Shown: piece by piece, positions 44,856 through 54,711 of the stretch
Position numbering within the stretch: the first letter of the stretch is position 1
How the letters are laid out: the number at the start of each line of letters is the position of its first letter
Notes under the pieces: generated by a model
The model's database searches: none
The model's input: the letters and a program-made list of their open reading frames with translations, nothing else
What the model was told of the DNA's origin: nothing
Made by a program: the position numbers and the translations under genes
From: Paenibacillus dendrobii
Lineage (GTDB): Bacteria; Bacillota; Bacilli; Paenibacillales; Paenibacillaceae
Length of the DNA stretch: 64,000 nucleotides
Direction: 5' to 3'
Assembly (NCBI RefSeq): GCF_009807035.1
Contig: NZ_WUBI01000006.1
Coordinates: 94,012-158,011 of the forward strand

Positions 44856-45842
44856 ATGAATTACGAAGCATTGATGGATGATGATTTTAGTGGAGTTATA
44901 TCCATTCGCAGACATGGCGAGGTCATTTTTGAAAAGGCTTACGGGTACGCTGATCTGCCCAATCAGGTCATGAATCAGATCGACACGAAATTTGCGACGG
45001 CTTCCGCAGGCAAGGCATTCGTGGCTGTAGCGATTTTGCGGTTGATAGAAGAGGGAAAACTCCGGTTTGATGAACGGATTGGGGACGCGCTGAGCCTGGA
45101 GTTGAATTCGATTGATCGGGGAGTCACGATCGAGCAGCTGCTTATTCACACATCCGGCATTCCGGACTATTTCGATGAAAGCGTGATGAATAATTACGAT
45201 GAACTGTGGAGGGATTATCCGAATTATAAAATCCGGAAGTCTGCCGATGTGCTGCCGCTTTTTATTCATAAACCGATGATGTACCCGCCCGGCGAGAGAT
45301 TTCAGTACAATAATTCAGGTTATGTCATGCTTGGTCTGGTGATTGAGGAAAAGACCGGAATGCCTTTTGATGAGTATCTGCAGCAGGTTGTTTTTGATCC
45401 ATGCGGCATGAAGGATACCGGATATTATGAGCTGGACAGACTGCCTGCGCGCTGCGCGAATAACTATATATACGATACGCAGCGCAAGCAGTTCTATACG
45501 AATATTTACAGCGTAGATGTCAAGGGAACCGGGGCAGGCGGCGTATTTACGACGGTTGTGGACATTCATAAGTTCTGGGATGGTTTATTAGCCGGGGAAC
45601 TACTCCCTAGTGCCATGGTCTCCAATATGCTGAGTATGCATAGCTCGGATCATTACGACGCATATGGTTACGGAATGTGGCTCATCAAGAAGAATGGCAT
45701 TCCATACTTTCAAGGTTGCGATCCTGGTGTCAGCTTTATATCGACATATAGTTTGCAGCAGCAGCTAAATATTACCATTATGAGTAACTTCGGATGCAAT
45801 GTCTGGGGCATCAACGAAAAGATTTTGGAGCAAGAAAAATAG
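44856..45842 (+). CDS. beta-lactamase-family serine hydrolase
   Basis: 328-residue class C/PBP4*-like hydrolase. Catalytic S-x-x-K in TASAGKAF (about 48-55), the Y-x-N motif in QYNNSGYVML, and an IEQLLIHTSGIPDYF segment typical of the family. No signal peptide is visible, so it is cytoplasmic or exported by another route. AAAGGAG precedes the ATG. Family members include D-aminopeptidases and esterases, so the substrate cannot be named. A terminator follows. Confidence 0.87.
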   Translation: MNYEALMDDDFSGVISIRRHGEVIFEKAYGYADLPNQVMNQIDTKFATASAGKAFVAVAILRLIEEGKLRFDERIGDALSLELNSIDRGVTIEQLLIHTSGIPDYFDESVMNNYDELWRDYPNYKIRKSADVLPLFIHKPMMYPPGERFQYNNSGYVMLGLVIEEKTGMPFDEYLQQVVFDPCGMKDTGYYELDRLPARCANNYIYDTQRKQFYTNIYSVDVKGTGAGGVFTTVVDIHKFWDGLLAGELLPSAMVSNMLSMHSSDHYDAYGYGMWLIKKNGIPYFQGCDPGVSFISTYSLQQQLNITIMSNFGCNVWGINEKILEQEK

Positions 45843-45861
45843 TCGGGGCCCCGTATGATAG

Positions 45862-45899
45862 GCGGAGCGTGAACTTTGGTTCATGCTCCGCTTTTTTTG
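45862..45899 (+). terminator. Rho-independent terminator after the serine hydrolase
   Basis: GCGGAGCGTGAAC/GTTCATGCTCCGC with TTTG loop and T7 tail. Confidence 0.92.
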
Positions 45900-46096
45900 T
45901 TCCCGCAGGCAAAGTGGAGAAGGCACGGATTTCATATTTTGATTTCATATTTTAATGCGGTGCTATCTCATATATACTACGATTATTAGACGGACCTTTC
46001 TTGATATATTTATTTGACGTTTTTTTCTTTAGATAGATTCGCGGTACGAACATCATAGTGCCGCTGTACCGAATGTGATTTACGGAGGGACTTCCA

Positions 46097-48685
46097 TTGA
46101 TTGTAAGTACGAAGCTTCATATCCCTCATGTGCGAAATGCTTTAGTGTCCCGTCCCAGGCTTCTTCGAATGCTTCATGAGGGGATGGACGCCAAGCTGAC
46201 GCTTGTGTCTGCGCAGGCTGGTTACGGGAAAACAACGGTGTTAAGTGAATGGGCGAAACAGTGCCGCAGCCATGTGGCATGGGTTTCCCTGGATAAACAG
46301 GATAATGATTGGATTCAATTTTGGAGTTATCTTATCGCCGCAATTCAGGAGAGCGTTCCCGGTTTTGGTCCGTCGCTTGAAGCCATATTTAAGAACGGGC
46401 CGTCGGGGACGCTGGAGTCTGCGGTTTCGGGGCTCTTGAACGAGCTATGTCGGTTATCGGGCGAGCTGGTCATCGTCTTCGACGATTATCATGTCATTGA
46501 ACTTCCCGCGATCCACCAGTCCTTGACTTATTTGCTGGAGCATTTGCCTCCCCATATTCATCTATATATTGCGAGCCGTACCGATTTGCCAATCCCTACC
46601 GCCAGACTTCTGGTCACAGGCGAACTGCATCAAATCATGATGTGGGATTTACGCTTTCAGCTCGATGAAGGGGTGACCTTTTTTCGGGAGGTGAACCAAT
46701 TATCACTAACCCGGGAGCAGGCGACGGAGCTGTTTCATCAGACGGAAGGCTGGATCAGCGGATTACAGCTCGCGGCGATCTCGCTGAAACGCAGCAGGAA
46801 TATTACCGAGACCATTGCGCAATTTGGCGGTCAACAGCATCATATTTCCGATTATTTGCTTGAAGAAGTGTTTCGTCATCAATCCGAGTCTATTCGCGCA
46901 TTTCTATTGGAAACGTCTATTTTAGAGCGGATGAATCGTTCCTTATGCCAGGCGGTAACAGGGCAAAAGAACGCCCAGAAGCAGCTGGAACGGCTGGAGC
47001 AGCTGAATTTATTCGTCATTCCTTTGGACGAGCATAGAGATTGGTACCGGTATCATCATCTACTGTCTGACTTTTTGCAAAAAATGTTGTTGACGACAAA
47101 TCCGGATCGCTGGGTCCAAGTCCACACCCGAGCGGCGGTCTGGCTGGAGAGCCATGGCTTAGAGGAGGCAGCGGTCGAGCATTACTTGAAGGGCAAACAA
47201 GCCAGGGATGCATTGCGGTTGATTGAGAAAAATCTGCATGCGTTAGTGCAATCCAAAAGCGTGGTGCTGATGCGATGGGTATCTGCATTGCCGGAAGAGT
47301 CTCTGGCGGAGAAGCCGATAATCGAATTATTTTATATATCCGTTCTGCTGGGAGTCGGGGAATGGAAGGCCGCCTTCCGGAGAGTGGAGCAGGCTAAAGT
47401 CCGGTTTCAATCGCTGCAGGGAAAAGTGAGCGAGGCTGACTGGGACCAAATGATGGGCAACATCTACTTTTTCTGTTCGGTCGCCGCCTATCTGCAAAAG
47501 GATTTGGAGCAAACCTCTGCATACTTCACATTGGTCGAGAAATACGTGCCTGAGGGCAGCTTCTTTCAAACCATGGGACGCAACCGTTACCAAGGTTACG
47601 AAGCGTTTGACGATCACTTGGCGCATATCAATGATTTTCATGCAGCGTATGCCTTCTTGAAGAAGTGGATTGGGATCTGGGAGCATAAGGAGAAATATCC
47701 GTTTTTCGGGTACTTGTCTGCTTCGTATAGTAAGGTGTTGTACGAATGGAACCGGTTGGACGAAGCCGAGCATGTGATCAGCCGGGTCCTTGGTCGCAAG
47801 GACATGGAGCCCTTTGCCCGGATCCTGATTCATGTTGCCACTAGCGCTTCGCGAATACAGCAGGCCAAGGGCAATTCGCACCGCGCATCGGAGCTGCTTA
47901 CGCAATTGAAAGGTAAAATTAATTCACCCGATCATGAGTTATTCATGCTTAGAATCGAAGCCGAACAAGCAAGTTTAGCTGCGCGGCAAGGCGCCCTCGA
48001 AGAGGCGCTCGATTGGCTGCAAACATGCGGTCTGGCGCATACAGATGAGGTCACACCGAACCAAATGCCGGATTACCTGGCTCTGGCTGCAGTGCTGTTG
48101 GCGTGCGAGCGATTGGATGAAGCACTAAACCTATTGAAACAGTTGCAGCGTTTATTGGAAAAGACAGAAGGCCTGCGGGACCGAATCAAAGTACTTATTA
48201 TGCAAAGCGTGGCTTTTTGGCGATTGGGCCAAACGGAGGCTTCGCTCCTTCCACTGGAGACGGCCTTACACTTGGCAGAGCCGCACGGGTATATTCGCAG
48301 TTTTATTGACGAAGGTCCGATCATGGCTGACATACTATCAGCTTATTTGAACAAGTTACGGCAGGGAAGCTTGACCGGGGGAATCCCGGCTGGCGCCCTC
48401 GGCTCCTTAAGCTATGTCAAACAGCTGCTTGAAGCTTTGCATGTCACTCCGAAAGAAGAACGGCAGCATATAGATAGACTAACGGAACAAGAGTCGAAGG
48501 TTCTCCGGTTGATCGCGGATGGATTGTCCAATAAAGAAATTGCTCAGCGGCTATATGTCACAGTCGAAACCGTAAAGTTTCACATTAAGAACGTGTACAG
48601 AAAGCTTGGCGTAAACAACCGGGTTCAGGCGCTGCAGTGCGCCCATGAGCTGATGATATTACAAGGCCAAAAACCATATGAATAG
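46097..48685 (+). CDS. MalT-like LuxR-family (LAL) ATP-dependent transcriptional regulator
   Basis: Large signal-integrating activator of 862 residues. N-terminal STAND-type NTPase with Walker A AGYGKTT (41-47) and Walker B-like ELVIVFDDYHVIE; a central TPR-like helical sensor region (about 370-740); C-terminal LuxR HTH (LTEQESKVLRLIADGLSNKE, then IAQRLYVTVETVKFHIKNVY). Starts at TTG 46097 with GGAGGG upstream. Usually such proteins bind a small inducer or sugar; the target genes are not evident, although an M48-type gene follows within 12 bases. Confidence 0.92.
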   Translation: MIVSTKLHIPHVRNALVSRPRLLRMLHEGMDAKLTLVSAQAGYGKTTVLSEWAKQCRSHVAWVSLDKQDNDWIQFWSYLIAAIQESVPGFGPSLEAIFKNGPSGTLESAVSGLLNELCRLSGELVIVFDDYHVIELPAIHQSLTYLLEHLPPHIHLYIASRTDLPIPTARLLVTGELHQIMMWDLRFQLDEGVTFFREVNQLSLTREQATELFHQTEGWISGLQLAAISLKRSRNITETIAQFGGQQHHISDYLLEEVFRHQSESIRAFLLETSILERMNRSLCQAVTGQKNAQKQLERLEQLNLFVIPLDEHRDWYRYHHLLSDFLQKMLLTTNPDRWVQVHTRAAVWLESHGLEEAAVEHYLKGKQARDALRLIEKNLHALVQSKSVVLMRWVSALPEESLAEKPIIELFYISVLLGVGEWKAAFRRVEQAKVRFQSLQGKVSEADWDQMMGNIYFFCSVAAYLQKDLEQTSAYFTLVEKYVPEGSFFQTMGRNRYQGYEAFDDHLAHINDFHAAYAFLKKWIGIWEHKEKYPFFGYLSASYSKVLYEWNRLDEAEHVISRVLGRKDMEPFARILIHVATSASRIQQAKGNSHRASELLTQLKGKINSPDHELFMLRIEAEQASLAARQGALEEALDWLQTCGLAHTDEVTPNQMPDYLALAAVLLACERLDEALNLLKQLQRLLEKTEGLRDRIKVLIMQSVAFWRLGQTEASLLPLETALHLAEPHGYIRSFIDEGPIMADILSAYLNKLRQGSLTGGIPAGALGSLSYVKQLLEALHVTPKEERQHIDRLTEQESKVLRLIADGLSNKEIAQRLYVTVETVKFHIKNVYRKLGVNNRVQALQCAHELMILQGQKPYE

Positions 48686-48697
48686 AAGTGATTGGTA

Positions 48698-49354
48698 ATG
48701 AAAATTGAATTGGAACGGCAAACCATCGAAGTTCACGTGTCCTATGGGCCCCGAAAAAAAATGACGATTCAGATCGACCCTACGGGCTTGGTTACGGTTA
48801 AGGCTCCTAATGGTACGGGGCAGGACGTCGTGATGAATGCCGTGAAGCAGCACGGGGAAAAGATTTTGAAACAACTGCAAGCCATTGAGCAGACTCGTGC
48901 TGCAGTCCCACAGCTCAAAGAGTATCAAGATAAGGGCAAATTCCTTCATTTGGGGAAATACCATGTTCTTCAGGAGCTCATTGAGACGGAGAATCGGAGT
49001 GAAGAAGAGCTTAAACGCGATCTGAAAAAATTTTACTTCTCCAGCTGCAAAAAAGTGATCCAGGAACGGCTCCCTATCTATCAGAAGCAGCTCAAGGTAA
49101 ATCCCAAAACCGTCGAAATCGTCGAGTCCAGAACCAAGTGGGGAAGCTGCAGCTCGGATAAGCATTTAACCTTCAATTATCGTCTGGCCATGGCACCCGT
49201 TGAAGTGATTGATTATGTGATTATCCATGAGCTATGTCACCTTACGCATATGAACCATGATCGATCCTTCTGGAGACGGGTAGGAAGCGTGATGCCGGAC
49301 TATAAAGAAAAGGAGCAATTTCTGGCAAGGTATGGACAAGCGATGACATTGTAG
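48698..49354 (+). CDS. YgjP-type zinc metallopeptidase (DUF45/M48-like)
   Basis: 218 residues. The zinc-binding motif HELCH (H177, H181) with a third ligand His187 in MNHDRSFW gives the HExxH-x5-H-x3-FW signature of the SprT/YgjP group. Preceding KTVEIVESRTKWGSCSS is the WGSCS block of the same family. ATG 48698 is preferred to TTG 48692; the ribosome site is weak, so translation may depend on the upstream regulator gene, which ends 12 bases before it. Confidence 0.9.
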   Translation: MKIELERQTIEVHVSYGPRKKMTIQIDPTGLVTVKAPNGTGQDVVMNAVKQHGEKILKQLQAIEQTRAAVPQLKEYQDKGKFLHLGKYHVLQELIETENRSEEELKRDLKKFYFSSCKKVIQERLPIYQKQLKVNPKTVEIVESRTKWGSCSSDKHLTFNYRLAMAPVEVIDYVIIHELCHLTHMNHDRSFWRRVGSVMPDYKEKEQFLARYGQAMTL

Positions 49355-49489
49355 TACTCTTTACAATCCCGCTTATTTCCAACATACTAAAAGTAGATTA
49401 GAAGGAAGCCATGGTAAAAGCAGCACAACGATTACTGCCAAATTCCGGCTTACCTTTCTTCTAGATTAGTGATAAGGGAGAATGATCCG

Positions 49490-50002
49490 ATGTTAAGTGA
49501 GAAGCTGCTCGCGAAGTTAAACGATCAAATGAATTACGAATTTTATTCTTCCCAAGTGTACCTGGCGATGGCGGCGTATTGTTCGTCGGAGAGTTTTGAC
49601 GGCTTTGCGAATTTTTTCATCATGCAATCGGAAGAAGAAAAATATCATGGGATGAGAATATTCCATTTCATCAATGCGCTGGGGAAACGGGCTATCGTGA
49701 CAGGTATGGACAATCCTCAGAATGAATATAACTCTTTGCTGGATGCTTTTGAACATTCCTTTGAACATGAGAAAACAGTGACCAAACGCATCTATGAATT
49801 ATCTGATATTGCATGGGATGAGCGGGAACATGCGACGATTAATTTCCTGAAGTGGTTCATTGACGAGCAGGTGGAAGAGGAAGATACCTTCGATAGCATT
49901 ATCCAGAAGCTGCGCCGCATCGATAATGATAGTAACGCGTTCTACATGCTCGATTCCGAGCTGGCGAAGCGCACGTTTACGCCACCAGCAAGCGAAGAAT
50001 AA
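49490..50002 (+). CDS. ferritin (bacterial FtnA type)
   Basis: Iron-storage protein forming 24-meric shells. Four-helix ferritin fold with ferroxidase ligands at canonical positions: E17, E50, H53 (EEEKYH), and E94/Q127-region residues in WDEREHATINFL and FIDEQVEEED. 170 residues from ATG 49490, which has AAGGGAG 9 bases upstream. Monocistronic and followed by two tandem terminators. Heme-binding Met of bacterioferritin is not expected and not seen. Confidence 0.94.
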   Translation: MLSEKLLAKLNDQMNYEFYSSQVYLAMAAYCSSESFDGFANFFIMQSEEEKYHGMRIFHFINALGKRAIVTGMDNPQNEYNSLLDAFEHSFEHEKTVTKRIYELSDIAWDEREHATINFLKWFIDEQVEEEDTFDSIIQKLRRIDNDSNAFYMLDSELAKRTFTPPASEE

Positions 50003-50015
50003 TCATACACGCGAC

Positions 50016-50052
50016 GAAGAAGCTGTTTTCCTTAGGAGAGCAGCTTCTTTTT
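50016..50052 (+). terminator. first terminator after ferritin
   Basis: AGAAGCTGTTTTCC ... AGCAGCTTCT hairpin with a T5 tail. Confidence 0.88.
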
Positions 50053-50094
50053 CAGATATAAGAGCCTTAAGCACTTCATGTTAATCGAGAGAAT

Positions 50095-50120
50095 ACTCCC
50101 CATTTGGGGAGTTATTTTTT
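50095..50120 (+). terminator. second tandem terminator after ferritin
   Basis: ACTCCCC/GGGGAGT (50095-50101 with 50106-50112) with tail TATTTTTT. The following 50121-50510 shows no gene. Confidence 0.82.
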
Positions 50121-50510
50121 GATGGCAGCTGTTTTATAGTTGAACCTTGAAATGAGTTTCGACATCAAATGACAAAAACAACTGCATCGGAATGCCGATC
50201 ACTGATCACACCTCATCATCGTGCAACTGCTCAACATTTGACTTTCTGGCCTCAACTTAAAAGATTATCACTACGTTTCCCTCTGGCGGGATATTGTAAC
50301 GAACGAACAGCTGGAAGATGACTCAGTTAAAGCGATAGGGCGGGGGATGAAATGAGGATCATTCTCTGCTTTTTTTTGTGCCGAAAATAAAGGAGGAAGG
50401 CGTACTCAGGCAGAAAGGTAGAAATGAGTAACTCTACAAGGAAGAGAAGCGCGAAACCATGATCGGGCTGTGCGAAAAAGAATGGTACCATACGGAAAGT
50501 GGGTTGAAAT

Positions 50511-51011
50511 ATGAAACTGGAAACCGAACGCTTAGTGCTGCATACGTTGGATTTGGATTGGATTGACGCGGCGGCTAAGCAGGACACACACGCTTTTGAA
50601 GTCATGGGTTATACGTCTAACGGCGAATGGCCGGGGCCAGATTTTTATGACGCGCTGCCTTTTTTTCGGGATCTGCTCATCAAAAATAACGGCACGCGGG
50701 GATTCGATTCCTGGATTATGGTGACTAAGGACAATCATGAAATCGTAGGTGGGATTGGATTTTTGGGCGAACCGGATGCTGAGGGGGTCATCGAAATCGG
50801 TTTTGCGACGAATGAGAGCCATCAGCGGAAGGGCTATTGCTTCGAGGCTGCTACCCGATTGATCCATTGGGCTTTGGGTCACGATGAGGTGAAGCGAATC
50901 ACGGCCCGCTGTGAGCTGGACAACACCGCTTCCCAACACGTGCTGGAGAAGCTTGGATTCCAAATCGAGCGGCGTGACGAGGAGTTCATCCATTGGATTT
51001 ACCGGGGATAA
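50511..51011 (+). CDS. GNAT-family N-acetyltransferase (RimJ/RimL type)
   Basis: 166 residues: N-terminal LETERLVLHTLDLDW is the classic RimJ-like opening; the acetyl-CoA loop is FATNESHQRKGYCFEAATRL; C-terminal ITARCELDNTASQHVLEKLG contains the N-x-A-S pattern. Likely acetylates a protein N-terminus or small amine. The start ATG 50511 has GTGGG-type weak SD. A terminator follows. Confidence 0.87.
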   Translation: MKLETERLVLHTLDLDWIDAAAKQDTHAFEVMGYTSNGEWPGPDFYDALPFFRDLLIKNNGTRGFDSWIMVTKDNHEIVGGIGFLGEPDAEGVIEIGFATNESHQRKGYCFEAATRLIHWALGHDEVKRITARCELDNTASQHVLEKLGFQIERRDEEFIHWIYRG

Positions 51012-51041
51012 TGCAGATTTAATTATAAAAGCGCTTCACAT

Positions 51042-51082
51042 AAAAACGGCCATGGAGAATCAATGCTCCATGGTCGTTTTTT
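51042..51082. terminator. bidirectional terminator after the GNAT gene
   Basis: AAAAACGGCCATGGAG/CTCCATGGTCGTTTTTT, 13-16 bp stem with A and T tracts. Confidence 0.92.
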
Positions 51083-51254
51083 GCTTATTGGGGCTGACCC
51101 TTGCGTTCCCGCTTTTCTGCTTAGCGCTTTTATTCCACCTGTGTAGTGATAGGTTTCTTACGAACCATCCGCATACTTGTCTGCATGTATTGGCGTGTTT
51201 TCGAATAGGTTTAAAAAGTAGGACAGGACAGACAGTAGGGTGGAGATGCGACGC

Positions 51255-52811
51255 ATGGAAATGAAAAAGCAAAGCTTTATTCGCGGGACGTTCATTTTAA
51301 CCGTTTCCTCTTTTTTTACGAAAGGACTCGGATTTGTGAACGGCATATTGCTGGCGCGTTTTTTGGGAGCCGAAGGGGTAGGGCTGTTGATGATCGCCCA
51401 TCCGCTGCTTCCGTTGTTTATTACGTTAACGGAGCTCGGCCTTCCTGTTGCGATTTCGAAGCTGGTGTCGGAGGCGGAGGTCAAGGGAGACGAGGCACGG
51501 ATAAAACGGATTCTGACCGTGTCCTTATCGGTTACGGGCAGCTTAAGCGTCGTATTGACCCTGGCGGCTCTATTCGGTTCCAAATGGATTGCCTCGATGG
51601 TGTTAGCCGATCAACGGGCGTATTACGCGATGGTCGCCATCACGCCGATCATTCCGATTATTGCGATGTCGGCCGTACTGAAGGGGTATTTCCGCGGCAG
51701 GCAGAACATGAGCCCGCTCGCTTTATCCGACATTATTGAGAATCTGGCGCAAATCATCGTCATTATCGGCGTTGTTAACATTCTGCTGCCGTATGGCATC
51801 GCGTATGCCGCTGCGGGAGCGATGGCTGCATCCGTTATCGGTGAAGGCGTGGGGCTGATGTATTTGTTTGCCATGTTCAAATGGGTCCACCGGGGGAAGA
51901 CGAGGGAAAAGCCTGCCATAGCGCCAAGCGCTTCACCTACAAAAGACCGCACGCTGAGGGACTTGCTGCGCATTGGACTTCCGATGACGGGCAGCGGCTT
52001 TATCCATTCGATCTATCATGCCTTTCTCCCGCTGCTCATTACGAAAAGTCTGGTGCTGTTCGGTGTCGGGGTTGAGATGGCGACGAAGCAGTTCGGCCTG
52101 CTCGCCGGTTATGCCATTCCGCTGTTGTTCCTGCCCAGCTTCTTTACGCAATCGCTGTCGACCGCATTAATTCCGGCGATCAGCGAAGCCAGCGTGGACA
52201 ACAATAGCCAACTCATGCACAGCCGCATGGACATGGCCATGCGTACCGGTCTTATTGCCGGCCTGCCCTGTACCATCATCCTGTACTTATGGGCAGAACC
52301 GCTGACGACGGTGATCTACCATGCGCCGGAAGCGGGCGTGCTGCTGCAGCTGCTGGCACCGCTTTTTTTCCTCCATTATTTTGAGGCGCCGCTTCGCGCT
52401 ATTCTGCTTGGTTTGGGCCGGGCGTCCACCGTCATGTGGAACCATGTGATGACGAATATTTTTGAAGTAAGCATGATCTTCGTGCTCGGTTCCAATCTCG
52501 GAATCAAAGGGGTTGCCATGGGCTTTGGCCTTGGTATTCTGATGCTGGCGATGCTCAATTTCTGGGCCGTGGCCGGAACGATCGGATTTTACTTAGACAT
52601 CCGGGTCGTACTCAAGGCAGGTGCGGGTGCGATTGTCATGACGATTACCAGTCTGGCAGCACATCGCTTTCTGCTGCAAATGGACTTGGGGCAGACCATT
52701 GCGTTATTCGGGGCGCTGCTTATTTCGCTTATCGCCTATGGGGCAACGCTGCAATTAACCCGGGCACTGCGCAGCGGGCCGAAGACGCCGACGATTACGC
52801 CGATTTCTTAA
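51255..52811 (+). CDS. SpoVB-like polysaccharide flippase (MOP superfamily)
   Basis: 518-residue membrane protein with about 14 segments and the SpoVB/MurJ-type opening RGTFILTVSSFFTKGLGFVN and GAEGVGLLMIAHPLLPLFIT. Repeated LGLPVAISKLV and PLLFLPSFFTQSLSTALIPA also fit SpoVB, which moves lipid-linked precursors during spore cortex formation; paralogs exist in Paenibacillus, so spoVB itself cannot be asserted. ATG 51255 chosen with TGGAG upstream. Its terminator overlaps the truncated alarmone-synthetase copy. Confidence 0.85.
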   Translation: MEMKKQSFIRGTFILTVSSFFTKGLGFVNGILLARFLGAEGVGLLMIAHPLLPLFITLTELGLPVAISKLVSEAEVKGDEARIKRILTVSLSVTGSLSVVLTLAALFGSKWIASMVLADQRAYYAMVAITPIIPIIAMSAVLKGYFRGRQNMSPLALSDIIENLAQIIVIIGVVNILLPYGIAYAAAGAMAASVIGEGVGLMYLFAMFKWVHRGKTREKPAIAPSASPTKDRTLRDLLRIGLPMTGSGFIHSIYHAFLPLLITKSLVLFGVGVEMATKQFGLLAGYAIPLLFLPSFFTQSLSTALIPAISEASVDNNSQLMHSRMDMAMRTGLIAGLPCTIILYLWAEPLTTVIYHAPEAGVLLQLLAPLFFLHYFEAPLRAILLGLGRASTVMWNHVMTNIFEVSMIFVLGSNLGIKGVAMGFGLGILMLAMLNFWAVAGTIGFYLDIRVVLKAGAGAIVMTITSLAAHRFLLQMDLGQTIALFGALLISLIAYGATLQLTRALRSGPKTPTITPIS

Positions 52812-52842
52812 GCGGGATGACGCTAAATGCGCAAATGCAAAA

Positions 52843-52880
52843 GAAAATCCGATACCAGGATGGTATCGGATTTTCTTTGG
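52843..52880. terminator. terminator at the end of the flippase gene
   Basis: GAAAATCCGATACCA/TGGTATCGGATTTTC with an AGGA loop and T tail. Only its right half (from accagga) is repeated at 61105. Confidence 0.92.
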
Positions 52881-53172
52881 ACTTGGCAGACATCGCTTAC
52901 TCTATCTTAGAGACCAGCTTAAGCAAATTTTCCGGGATTATGAATTTCTCGTTGTCGATCAGCAATTGAAAATCCTCTTTGGCATCGGACTGATGGGACC
53001 GTTTCATTGCATTTGTAGAAGATCTTATGCTCCAGGCTCGCCCAAAAATCCATCGCAATAGTGCGGATTTGGATTTCCACGCACATGGATTCCTCGTGGT
53101 CGGTCATGAACACGGGGACTTCGGCCAGGATATGAAGGCTTTTGTAGCCGTTTGGTTTCGGGTTTTGAATAT
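52854..53172 (-). pseudogene. truncated copy of the small alarmone synthetase gene 3' end
   Basis: Matches 61105-61527 almost base for base over 319 bp but lacks about 104 bp internally (the stretch 61251-61353), so the frame is broken. The stop, the KIE C-terminus region and EIQIRTIAMDFWASLEHKI are still readable. Similarity stops at gaatat (53172). It flanks the AT-rich island on its left. Confidence 0.9.
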
Positions 53173-53403
53173 GATTTTTCAGATATTTCCGGATGATAGA
53201 ATATAGTCTTTTTTACTCATAAATGTATGTCGATAAAGAGCAAATAAATAACCTTTTTAAGGGATATTGTCAAATTTTACCCCTTAATTGTAGAAAAATG
53301 CCCCTTCAAATAAAACAATATAAGGAATAAAATATATTGGTAGTAAAAAATTGTAATAAAAAGGAGGTTGTTAGAAATTAAATGGTCGCTACTTTGAACA
53401 GAA

Positions 53404-53417
53404 TAAAAGCGCTTACA
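53404..53417. promoter_or_regulatory. cre-like CcpA site before the PTS gene
   Basis: On the minus strand TGTAAGCGCTTTTA matches the cre consensus at 13 of 14 positions, 14 bases before the TTG start. At this position it could act as a roadblock for transcription. Confidence 0.6.
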
Positions 53418-53430
53418 GGAGAGAGGATTC

Positions 53431-54663
53431 TTGAGAAAAAAACTTGATTTGATTATGAACTCCATACTGTTACAAACCATTAAAAATGGTTTTACCAGCA
53501 TTAGTTCGCTTACTATTGTTGCTTCGGTATTTGTATTATTAACGAATTTCCCCATTCAGTCTGTGAATAATTTTATGATTGATAATTTCAGTTTGTTATG
53601 GTTAGATATCTTGCCTTCAATCTCTGCTTCATTTTATAGCTTGATAAGTGTTTATATTGTGATAAGTATCTCTTACCATTATTCAAAAGAATTATGCTTA
53701 CCCGCATTGATTACTTCAGTATCGACATTATATGTATATTTGGTTTTCATACCGTTTTCTTCAATTAACAATGGGGAATACATTTCTACATATTATTTGA
53801 ATTCTAATGGGATTTTCTTTTCTATGATAATAGGTCTTATAGTTCCTAGGATAATAAAAATAGTCTACAAAAGAAATCTAACAATAAAATTACCGAAGGA
53901 AGTTCCCAAAGAAGTATCCGAAAGCTTCGAATCTATCATACCACTTCTATTAGTTTTAACTGGCGCAACTATAATCAATATTCTAATAAAATCTACAAGT
54001 TATAATAACATTCCTAATTTAATAATGAAGATTTTACAAGAGCCAATTACGTATTTGGGAGGCACTTTAATTGCGGTAGTGATTATTAATTTTGGAGTGA
54101 GTTTTTTTTGGTTTTTCGGATTTAATGGCTCATTTTTGTTTAAATCAATCACTACGCCTGTTTTTACTACTTTATCTATTGAAAACATAAATGCATTATC
54201 TGCAGGAAAAGATGCTCCCAATATTATTACAGCGACTTTCCAATCAGTATTTATCAATTATGGAGGAAGTGGTAGTACATTAGCTCTAATAGTTGCCATA
54301 CTAATTACTTGTAAGAATATTAAGTTGAAACAATTAGCTAAATTATCTTTTATACCAGGATTATTTAATATTAATGAGCCGATTGTTTATGGCATCCCTA
54401 TTATTTTGAATCCAATTTTGTTTTTTCCGTTAGTGATTTGTCCTGTAATTAACACAATTTTAGCCTATTTTAGTATGTACTTTAAGATCGTTAGTTATAC
54501 AAATGGCATTCAACTACCATGGACTACACCACCTTTTATCTCAGGATTTTTAAGTTCGGGAATATCAGGATTATTTTTACAGGTGTGTCTTTTAGTTTTA
54601 AATGTATTGATTTATTTGCCTTTTGTTAAAAAATTAGATAATTCATCTAAACAATTTTTTTGA
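53431..54663 (+). CDS. PTS EIIC, lactose/cellobiose (CelB-like) family
   Basis: 410-residue membrane permease of a phosphotransferase system for beta-glucosides or chitobiose-type sugars. The family signature FNINEPIVYGIPIILNPILF is intact (about 315-334), with the substrate-domain WFFGFNGSF earlier. TTG 53431 has AGGAGAGAGG upstream. No EIIA or EIIB gene is nearby, so it would need partners from elsewhere or act as a facilitator. AT-rich like the following five genes. A cre-like site lies in front. Confidence 0.88.
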   Translation: MRKKLDLIMNSILLQTIKNGFTSISSLTIVASVFVLLTNFPIQSVNNFMIDNFSLLWLDILPSISASFYSLISVYIVISISYHYSKELCLPALITSVSTLYVYLVFIPFSSINNGEYISTYYLNSNGIFFSMIIGLIVPRIIKIVYKRNLTIKLPKEVPKEVSESFESIIPLLLVLTGATIINILIKSTSYNNIPNLIMKILQEPITYLGGTLIAVVIINFGVSFFWFFGFNGSFLFKSITTPVFTTLSIENINALSAGKDAPNIITATFQSVFINYGGSGSTLALIVAILITCKNIKLKQLAKLSFIPGLFNINEPIVYGIPIILNPILFFPLVICPVINTILAYFSMYFKIVSYTNGIQLPWTTPPFISGFLSSGISGLFLQVCLLVLNVLIYLPFVKKLDNSSKQFF

Positions 54664-54711
54664 AAAATTTCAAAAATGTATCAATCATTTTAGGAAGGGG
54701 AATTTTTAATT

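Noticed and set aside
51028..51041. third cre-like sequence (AAGCGCTT core)
   Set aside because: Three or more mismatches outside the core and located between a gene end and its terminator.
53382..53447. 21-codon ORF (MVATLNRIKAL...) before the PTS gene as a leader or precursor peptide
   Set aside because: SD spacing of about 14 bases is poor, it contains the cre-like site, and it overlaps the EIIC start.
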